Shown piece after piece: positions 27,580 to 34,657 of a stretch of DNA of 34,657 nt (the stretch's first letter is position 1; each line of letters opens with the position of its first letter). The stretch is from assembly GCA_030626085.1 (NCBI GenBank), contig DAOUPQ010000003.1, positions 1-34,657 on the forward strand, read 5' to 3'. The DNA comes from Flavobacteriia bacterium (GTDB lineage: Bacteria; Bacteroidota; Bacteroidia; Flavobacteriales; Flavobacteriaceae). Under the pieces are notes generated by a model that saw only the letters and a program-made list of their open reading frames with translations, did no database searches and had not been told where the DNA came from. A program made the position numbers and the translations under genes.

Positions 27580-28317
27580 TTAATCTAACCAATTATGAAG
27601 GGTCAAATAAGAATTCCTTATCGTAAAACCTAATTTAGAAAATACTCTATTTACTGGATAGTTTGTGTTTAGTACATTATGCTCTTCCCAGTCTAATCCA
27701 ATAGAATTCCCCCATATAAGCCCTTGAAGTGTAAGTGTTGAAAAAACGTTTTTACTACGAAATTTACTTGAAACAGCTCCTATACCACCAGCAGCATATT
27801 TAAAATTATTCTTTTTAAATAGTTTAAAAGATAAAAACCCCGCAAGTTCTCCGTCTATTTCCGCAACTAAAACTTTGTCTGCAATATTATTATCGATAAT
27901 AGACCTATGTATCCAATCATCATATATTTTACGGCAAAGTCTTTTATCTAAACGATTATCTGCGAAATAATGACCATATTCTTCAAATGATTCTTTTGAA
28001 ATAGTAGTCAATTCCATAATATCAATATCTTTTGCATCTCTGATAATGATATCAGGGTTTAAAAATGATAAATTAATTTTGTATTTATTAATTTCAAATC
28101 TATATGTTGACTGTACATCCATAATTCTAAACCCAATATTTTCAAGGTGATTAATTTCATTAATATTTTCAGTAGAAATCCTTGAAATAATCAATTTAAC
28201 TTCTTCAATTTTAAATACTTCAAGAATATTCTCTCTTTGAAGAATTTCAAAGTCATTTACTTTTGCAATATTAAATCCAAACCGATTGCTATCAATTGTA
28301 CTTATATAAGTTCTCAT
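27580..28317 (-). CDS. GNAT family acetyltransferase, WecD-like (dTDP-4-amino-sugar N-acyltransferase candidate)
   Basis: Layout matches WecD-type proteins: FGFNIAKV, INHLENIGFRIMDVQSTYRFEIN, then GNAT core VLVAEIDGELAGFLSFKL; VNRVFSKLGFTIRNSYLTLHNWL. Adjacent to the WecE-like gene set. Confidence 0.7.
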   Translation of the reverse strand: MRTYISTIDSNRFGFNIAKVNDFEILQRENILEVFKIEEVKLIISRISTENINEINHLENIGFRIMDVQSTYRFEINKYKINLSFLNPDIIIRDAKDIDIMELTTISKESFEEYGHYFADNRLDKRLCRKIYDDWIHRSIIDNNIADKVLVAEIDGELAGFLSFKLFKKNNFKYAAGGIGAVSSKFRSKNVFSTLTLQGLIWGNSIGLDWEEHNVLNTNYPVNRVFSKLGFTIRNSYLTLHNWLD

Positions 28318-28455
28318 GTTTTTATTTATAAATTTGTACCGATACTATTTAAATATTTTTCTCTTTCATCTACTATTCTAACACAATAATTTTGAATTAA
28401 ACTATACAAACAACTAATAAAAAAAATCTATACTAAAATATTTTAAATATTTAGA

Positions 28456-29739
28456 TTATATATGGGTTAGTATCTTTTTAAATTTATTAATGAATACATC
28501 CTGAGTTAAATTTTCTAGCGCAAGTTTTCTACAATTCATTGACATGATTTGTTGTTCCTCTTCTTTTAAAAAAAGAATCTCTTTTATCCCTTTAGCTAAA
28601 TCATCTATGTTACGTAATTCAGCTAAATATCCTGTCTTTTTAGGTATTACCAAATCAAAAGCCACACCCATTTCAAATGAAACAACTGGAGTACCACTCA
28701 TAATGGATTGATTGATCATCATGGGACCAGCATCTTCTATTGAAGGGCAAACAAAAACATCAGATACTTGATAAGCCGATGCAAGCTGTGTGTTATTCTC
28801 TAATACCCCTAAATATTTGTATTCAAAAAGTAAATCCTCCTTTATAAACTCAAAGTGATTACCTGCAATAAGAAGAAATAAATCCATATCCTTTTGTTGA
28901 TCATAAATTAACTTAAGTGCTTCAGTCAAATACTTCATCCCTTTTCTCTTTGATTGTAAAGAACCTGCACCAAAAAAAATAATTTTTTTTTGTTTGGGTA
29001 AATTAAGTTTTTCTCTTAAATCATTCTTTAAACCAGGTTTAAACAACCCACTATCTATAGGTAATAAAATTTTATGAATTGGTTTATTTTTATACAATAA
29101 GCTTTCCTTCGATTGTTGAAGAAGTCTTTCAGTACCGGCGATAATGTGAATATCCGTTTTATCTAAATAAAACTTTTTATATTTGAAATTAATAGCCGTT
29201 TGATCATTTTCGTCATTAGAATCCAACCCTGGACATTTACCACATCCTGTAGTATAACCCTTGCAATCCCAAAAAAAATGACAACCTCCTGTTAAAGCTG
29301 CAGAATCCATCAGATACCAAAAGACTGGTGCTTCAGTTAATTTATTAATTTCATATAAATTCTTAGCATTTAAAAACCTTTGTGGAAATAAATAAAGTAT
29401 TATATCTGGTTTAAAATCAATTTTTTTTAAAACATCTTTTGTTTTATAATATTGAATTGTAAGATCATAATTATGTATTGTGTAATCTGAATTTATCCTC
29501 TTTGCATTCTTAAAATTAAAATATTTTGTAAAGATTTTGTTAATCTTTTTTTTAATTTTAGCAATAATAACATCACTCTTTTTTTCAATACAAATAATAT
29601 CTTTATCCCTATAATTCCCATAATCTCTAACTAATATTTTTGTATTGTACCCTTTCTTTTTTAAACCTTTAAATAAATAATGAGCAACAATCCCTGCATT
29701 AATATATGGATTAGAATTAGTCAAAATTAATATATTCAT
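28456..29739 (-). CDS. Glycosyltransferase family 4 protein
   Basis: MNILILTNSNPYINAGIVAHYLFKGL, IIFFGAGSLQSKRKGMKYLTEAL, SDVFVCPSIEDAGPMMINQSIMSGTPVVSFEMG. Confidence 0.9.
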   Translation of the reverse strand: MNILILTNSNPYINAGIVAHYLFKGLKKKGYNTKILVRDYGNYRDKDIICIEKKSDVIIAKIKKKINKIFTKYFNFKNAKRINSDYTIHNYDLTIQYYKTKDVLKKIDFKPDIILYLFPQRFLNAKNLYEINKLTEAPVFWYLMDSAALTGGCHFFWDCKGYTTGCGKCPGLDSNDENDQTAINFKYKKFYLDKTDIHIIAGTERLLQQSKESLLYKNKPIHKILLPIDSGLFKPGLKNDLREKLNLPKQKKIIFFGAGSLQSKRKGMKYLTEALKLIYDQQKDMDLFLLIAGNHFEFIKEDLLFEYKYLGVLENNTQLASAYQVSDVFVCPSIEDAGPMMINQSIMSGTPVVSFEMGVAFDLVIPKKTGYLAELRNIDDLAKGIKEILFLKEEEQQIMSMNCRKLALENLTQDVFINKFKKILTHI

Positions 29740-29749
29740 AATTGGGTAA

Positions 29750-30988
29750 CTATTTTGACCAAATACCCTTGGCTTTATTATTAATTAATTTAGTATATTG
29801 AATGGGAGCCAAAATTAAACCATAAAAATTACTTACAGTAGAAGCTATAACAAGCCCAACAATACCCACTTTGAAATATTTAATTAATATCACAGCAAAT
29901 AATAAAAATAATATGGCGCCAATGATACCACTATACATTTGTAGCTTCACTTTACCTACTCCATTTATAAACATATTAAAAACTCCTCCAAATGAAAGAG
30001 TGATAAAGTATAATAATAAGGCAAATGACAATTCAAAAGGGATAATCACTTTATCACCTATCCATAGATAATAAAATTTATCAGAAAAAATCAACATTAT
30101 AATTCCCATAATACTTATCAAACCCCATATTTTTAGTAATTTTTTAATAGTGTTTTTTATCCAAATTATATCATCATTAACCCAAGCCTCAGTATAAGCA
30201 GCCCAGAAAGGAGAAATAATTATTGTAAAAATCATCATTAAAATTGAAAAATATTTATAGGCTATATTATAAGTTGTTACCTCAGAAGGACCAAAAAATT
30301 GTGCAATAATGATATTACTGGTTTGATAAACTACTAGACCTACTATTTGAATAATAAAAAATTTAACTCCTAAATTAAGAAGATCTTTTGCTTGGCTAAA
30401 TTCAATAAATTTAACAGAGGGAGATATTCTCTTGTAATCTGTTTTATAAAAATAAATAGTTGCTATAATAAGTATAACAATCGGGACCACACTTAATACC
30501 CAACCAAGATAAATTAAAGAGCTTTCTGTTGTTTTTGTTAATATAAAAATTAATATCAAAGCAATTAAATTACCTATTGGTCCAAAAGTGTTAGCAACTG
30601 CCGGTCGCTGATCAGCAGTTAGTACAATACTAATTAACTTTAATACAAACCTTAAAAAGAAAAAACCAAAAACTATAAATGCTAAATTGGTTAATTCACT
30701 AGACATGTTACTATCAGTATTTAAAACTATAGTCCAATCAATATAAAAATTAGCAACAAAAAACAAAAATGCTACAATACTAATCACAATAGTTAATATT
30801 GCATAAGTTGTACTTACATATATTTTTCCTAATTTATAATCTTTATTGGCTAATGCTTCTGCTAGTTTGTTCTTAAGCCCACTACCCAATCCTATTTCAA
30901 AAAAAGTAAACCAGGTAATAAATGAAGTCAATGTTAACCAGATACCATACTTAGTCTGATCTAAATAATCTAAAACGACTCTAACCAT
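29750..30988 (-). CDS. Oligosaccharide flippase / Wzx-like polysaccharide biosynthesis protein; the true N-terminus probably lies upstream of the called ATG
   Basis: Multiple TM segments; YLDQTKYGIWLTLTSFITWFTFFEIGLGSGLKNKLAEALANKDYKLGK is typical of Wzx/MATE-like flippases. Frame open upstream to 31114. Confidence 0.88.
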   Translation of the reverse strand: MVRVVLDYLDQTKYGIWLTLTSFITWFTFFEIGLGSGLKNKLAEALANKDYKLGKIYVSTTYAILTIVISIVAFLFFVANFYIDWTIVLNTDSNMSSELTNLAFIVFGFFFLRFVLKLISIVLTADQRPAVANTFGPIGNLIALILIFILTKTTESSLIYLGWVLSVVPIVILIIATIYFYKTDYKRISPSVKFIEFSQAKDLLNLGVKFFIIQIVGLVVYQTSNIIIAQFFGPSEVTTYNIAYKYFSILMMIFTIIISPFWAAYTEAWVNDDIIWIKNTIKKLLKIWGLISIMGIIMLIFSDKFYYLWIGDKVIIPFELSFALLLYFITLSFGGVFNMFINGVGKVKLQMYSGIIGAILFLLFAVILIKYFKVGIVGLVIASTVSNFYGLILAPIQYTKLINNKAKGIWSK

Positions 30989-31082
30989 TAAAAAGCCAAC
31001 AATGATACTTAAACCTTTAATTGCAAAAGAAGCAATAATGTTTTTTTTAGCTTTTACAGTACGCTTATTACCCTTAAAAAAA

Positions 31083-32378
31083 TTATAAAATGTATTCTGT
31101 ATTCTGATATGTTTTTAAATTTTTATGTTGACTATAATATCTATCTGCAACCAATACAATTATTAATCCCATTTCAAAAACTGAAAAAGCTACTAATGTT
31201 AAATTAGCGATTGCAAATCCTATAAACGCCAAAAAAGGAGCCCATATTCCTGTTTTATTAGCATTTTGATATAATTTTTTTAGTAAAAGATATAAAAAAC
31301 TTAAAAATAAAAATCCACCAATCAACCCATACGTGTAAAATAATGATAAATAACCAACATGAATTTGTGAAGATCTTCCTTTTAAGATACTTCTTAATTT
31401 ATAGTCCTGTTTACCGACCCCACCCATACCATATCTAATAGCACCTACACCGAAAAAGGGATGACTCCAATACAATTGATCAAATGCTTTAAAAGCTAAA
31501 AGTCTTGTACCTGCTGATTTTTGACTAATAGATTTTTTATCACCTTCTAAGATTCTATCTTCAACAATTCCTTTAGTATTAATTCCTACTATATCTAATA
31601 CAATATAAGAAATAAAAAAAATAATTGGTAAAATAAACAAATACTTTATAAATTGTAAAAACTTATCTTTATGATTAATAAAAAATATAAAAAATACTAA
31701 AAAAATATTAACCATTACCCATCTAGCTTTGGTAAGGAATGCAAATATTATCCCCATTATGATCCATAATAATACTTTTTTTTTCTTTTTATCTAAATCT
31801 TCAACAACAAGTATTAAAATTGGTATAAAAGAAAAACCCGATGAATTTGAATTTAACCATGAATAAATGGAAGGTAATCTATCAGTATTTCCAGCTTCTG
31901 ATTCAGATATGAAATTTTGCATAAAACGACTGGAATCTACAAAAAACCTAGGATTAATCACTTGTTGAAAAATAATAACCAATACAGCAATTATTAATAT
32001 ATTCTTACTTGTTTTTATTATAAAATTGTAATATTTTTTTGATATAACTAAATTTTCAATAATAAACATCATATTGAAAGCTCCAATTAAATTATTTGAA
32101 AATAAATACATCACCTTGAATTCTCTACCCAACTGAATAAATGCTGAGTAGAAAACATATAAAATAAATAATAAATAAAACAGTAAATATCTTGGAAATT
32201 TTATTGGGTATTTGTTGCTTCTAAAAAGTAATAAAAGTATGACACCAACATAAGAAAAAAGTTGCATTATCCTATTAAAATCCATATTCAAATAGGACAG
32301 AGTAATAAATGCAACAAAAGGTGCAAAAACAAAAATTGTTATTAGAATTCGATTGTATTTAAAAATAAAATTGTTCAA
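31083..32378 (-). CDS. O-antigen ligase/polymerase-like membrane protein (Wzy candidate)
   Basis: About ten hydrophobic segments; central FLTKARWVMVNIF and SHPFFGVGAIRYGMGG...SQIHVGYLSLFYTYGLIGG resemble the Wzy_C/O-antigen ligase pattern. Confidence 0.8.
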   Translation of the reverse strand: MNNFIFKYNRILITIFVFAPFVAFITLSYLNMDFNRIMQLFSYVGVILLLLFRSNKYPIKFPRYLLFYLLFILYVFYSAFIQLGREFKVMYLFSNNLIGAFNMMFIIENLVISKKYYNFIIKTSKNILIIAVLVIIFQQVINPRFFVDSSRFMQNFISESEAGNTDRLPSIYSWLNSNSSGFSFIPILILVVEDLDKKKKKVLLWIIMGIIFAFLTKARWVMVNIFLVFFIFFINHKDKFLQFIKYLFILPIIFFISYIVLDIVGINTKGIVEDRILEGDKKSISQKSAGTRLLAFKAFDQLYWSHPFFGVGAIRYGMGGVGKQDYKLRSILKGRSSQIHVGYLSLFYTYGLIGGFLFLSFLYLLLKKLYQNANKTGIWAPFLAFIGFAIANLTLVAFSVFEMGLIIVLVADRYYSQHKNLKTYQNTEYIL

Positions 32379-32420
32379 TTTATAAATTCAAATGCTTTTA
32401 CATAAATTATAATTATCCAT

Positions 32421-33398
32421 TTAATAATTCCCATTCTTAAATGGGTGATTGACCAATGGCAACTTTGCTAAAGGGTGATAATCTCCTTTTAAAGAAGAAA
32501 TTTTCTTTGTTCTAATATTATGTACAATATCAATAGATTGTTTTGCATCGTCTAATATAAAACCCTTACCATCCATAATATTTTGATAACTTTTTGTATG
32601 CAGGTCAAAAAATCCATCACTAAATTCAATTTCTTTTCCATCAACAGTTATAGAACGATAGGTTCGTTGTCCTTTTTCTGCAATATCTTTTGGTAATACT
32701 TTATCATTAATAGATAAAAACCATCGTACCCTTGCCTTCTTAAATTCTAAATAACCTGCTGCTCTATCATGTGTATGGATATGTGCTATATTGATTTTTA
32801 CTTTTCCGAATATCCAAGATAACATATCATAAAAATGAATACCAATGTTAGTTGCTATTCCTCCTGACTTTGTTACATCACCTTTCCATGATGTATAATA
32901 CCAATTTCCTCTTGAAGTCAGATAAGTCAGGTCAACATCATAAATTTTATCTTTTGGGCCATTGTCTATTTTCTTCTTTAAAGCAATGATACTTGGGTGT
33001 AAGCGCAATTGTAATATAGTATAAATTTTCCTCTTATACTCTTTCTCAATATCAGACAATGCATCTAAATTCCATGGGTTTAAAACCAGTGGTTTTTCAC
33101 AAATTGCATCTGCTCCACTTCTCAATGCCATACGAATATGGGAATCATGTAAATAATTTGGTGTGCAAATACTCATATAATCTAATTGAACATTTTTCTT
33201 TTTACGAAATTTTTCAATATGACGATCAAATCGTTCAAATTCAACAAAAAATGATGCATCAGGAAAATATGAATCCATAATACCAACACTGTCAAATTTA
33301 TCCAATGCCACTAAAAGATCATTTCCAGTATCTTTTATAGCTCTTAGGTGACGTACAGCTACATAGCCTGCTACACCAATCATTGCAAAATTTTTCAT
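32421..33398 (-). CDS. wbpB: UDP-GlcNAc-uronate 3-dehydrogenase-like oxidoreductase (WbpB/WlbA-like, Gfo/Idh/MocA family)
   Basis: MKNFAMIGVAGYVAVRHLRAIKDTGN, LDYMSICTPNYLHDSHIRMALRSGADAICEKPLV, VDLTYLTSRGNWYYTSWKGDVTKSGGIATNIGIHFYDML, YRSITVDGKEIEFSDGFFDLHT closely resemble P. aeruginosa WbpB as I recall it. Confidence 0.9.
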   Translation of the reverse strand: MKNFAMIGVAGYVAVRHLRAIKDTGNDLLVALDKFDSVGIMDSYFPDASFFVEFERFDRHIEKFRKKKNVQLDYMSICTPNYLHDSHIRMALRSGADAICEKPLVLNPWNLDALSDIEKEYKRKIYTILQLRLHPSIIALKKKIDNGPKDKIYDVDLTYLTSRGNWYYTSWKGDVTKSGGIATNIGIHFYDMLSWIFGKVKINIAHIHTHDRAAGYLEFKKARVRWFLSINDKVLPKDIAEKGQRTYRSITVDGKEIEFSDGFFDLHTKSYQNIMDGKGFILDDAKQSIDIVHNIRTKKISSLKGDYHPLAKLPLVNHPFKNGNY

Positions 33399-34299
33399 AT
33401 AAAATTAATTTTTTTAATAAAGTTATCAAATCTTACCACCCTTATCCGTTTGAGTTCTTCTTATATAAAAGATTTTATTTACTACAACTCATTCGTTCAA
33501 ATATCTGTATTTCTTAAAACAAAACATTCTATCGTTTCTTTATTCTTTCATCTCTTTATAATCAAGATATTCACTCAATCTTAATTGTCAACTGTAACTG
33601 AATACTGTATACTGTCAAATACGGCTTCGCCCTTATCAATCCCAAAAATTAATTTGATTTATTTTCCTATGACCCTGCCTTTACTAGATATTCTACAGTT
33701 AGGTAGATGGGCAATCTTGCCATTTTCAGTCCCATATTTTAAACGGTACTAATTTATTTCTAATCGTTAAATCACAATAATAAAGTATTATTCTAGAACT
33801 TTATTATCACAATATTACAACATCCCTAAAAGATAGTTTATTTATATTTATAGAAGGGGATGAAGACATTTAATTTAAAGCTATTTTCTTATTCTACAAT
33901 GAATCCAAAATTAAACAAATTTTTATACTTTGAATCATTTTAAACAGTAGAAGTTTTTTATACAATTTATAAACGAAATATATTATTTATAATTGTATAA
34001 GAATCAAACTAAAAATTGAAATTCTAAAAAGAAAGCTTTGGCTTTTAAAGTTAAATTAATTAAAAATCATAAGATTTTTCCGTTTAGTCTGATCGGCCTA
34101 GTGTGGTATTATCACTCCACTACAACAGTCGTTGTGCCAGATAAAAAGAGACTTTCAGAAAAGACATATAGTGTATCATTTTGAGCGGAGTATAAAAGGC
34201 TTGTGCTTTATTAATCAAATATTTAGATTTCTCCATTTTAGTCGAAATGACAGATTAGCCTGCCAAATTTGAAGAATAAGCAAGTAAAAAGATAATAAG

Positions 34300-34545
34300 C
34301 TTTTGATCCTGCTTAGCGGAATTAGCCTTCCACGCCGGCTTTCTATAGACTGCCTAGATCTAGCTCAATTCAGATAGGTACCGGAAAAGCACAGGCAGCT
34401 AGATTAGCATACCAAACTGTATATGGCAGATTCAACCTGCTGATTTTTAAATCTTGTAAAGTAAATGAGATCCCGCTTGATACTGAAACAAGTTCATCGC
34501 AGGCAGCGGGATTAACTCGCCTGCCTGCGTGGCCAATGTCAGTAA
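34300..34545. repeat. Structured non-coding segment with several inverted repeats
   Basis: ATCTAGCT 34358..34365 / AGCTAGAT 34397..34404; ATCCCGCT 34470..34477 / AGCGGGAT 34505..34512; GCAGGC 34499..34504 / GCCTGC 34519..34524. Locally more GC-rich than the surroundings. Confidence 0.55.
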
Positions 34546-34553
34546 GTTAAGAA

Positions 34554-34592
34554 AACTAACCCTCTAAATATTTGTTTTTTAGAAGGTTAGTT
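34554..34592. other. Stem-loop with ~15-bp arms upstream of a possible plus-strand start codon
   Basis: AACTAACCCTCTAAA (34554..34568) pairs with TTTAGAAGGTTAGTT (34578..34592) with one mismatch; 9-nt loop. Confidence 0.6.
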
Positions 34593-34631
34593 AGTATATT
34601 TAAGTATGTAAAACTAATAAAATATACAATT

Positions 34632-34657
34632 ATGACAAATTTAAGAAATTTATCCAA
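34632..34657 (+). CDS. Possible 5' end of a divergent plus-strand gene, truncated by the window edge
   Basis: ATG ACA AAT TTA AGA AAT TTA TCC (MTNLRNLS...) open to the window end; too short to identify. Confidence 0.3.

Noticed and set aside
33348-33584. 78-aa plus-strand ORF at the start of the wbpB-like gene
   Set aside because: Partly antisense to the wbpB-like 5' end, Phe/Ile/Leu/Ser-rich composition expected from AT-rich DNA, no motif.

Overview
The window is a large AT-rich surface-polysaccharide (O-antigen/exopolysaccharide-like) biosynthesis locus, probably from a member of the Bacteroidota, judged from gene content and style rather than a search. About 27 full-length genes are supported, nearly all on the minus strand. 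In transcription order from the right they are: WbpB/WlbA-like dehydrogenase, Wzy-like polymerase, Wzx-like flippase, GT4, WecD-like GNAT, NDP-hexose 2,3-dehydratase, WecE/RffA-like aminotransferase, Gfo/Idh/MocA ketoreductase, SDR, MBOAT, SGNH partner, hexapeptide acyltransferase, three GT4s, AsnB-like 2, ACP, AsnB-like 1, NadE-like, AMP-ligase, ATP-grasp, phosphatidylserine-decarboxylase-like, DUF354-like, NodB-like deacetylase, hexapeptide acyltransferase, and finally a sugar transferase. A two-gene plus-strand insertion (SGNH-like lipoprotein and GNAT) sits before the last gene. Points of most interest: (i) the sugar transferase carries two tandem transposase-type helix-turn-helix repeats at its N-terminus; (ii) a four-gene set matches a deoxysugar pathway for an N-acylated 4-amino-2,4,6-trideoxyhexose; (iii) an AMP-ligase/NadE-like/AsnB-like/ACP/AsnB-like block is separated by spacers full of degenerate dispersed repeats; (iv) an ATP-grasp/PSD-like/DUF354 trio is tightly coupled. 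No rRNA, tRNA, CRISPR array or intact mobile element was recognised. All family calls come from reading motifs by eye and no database search was run.
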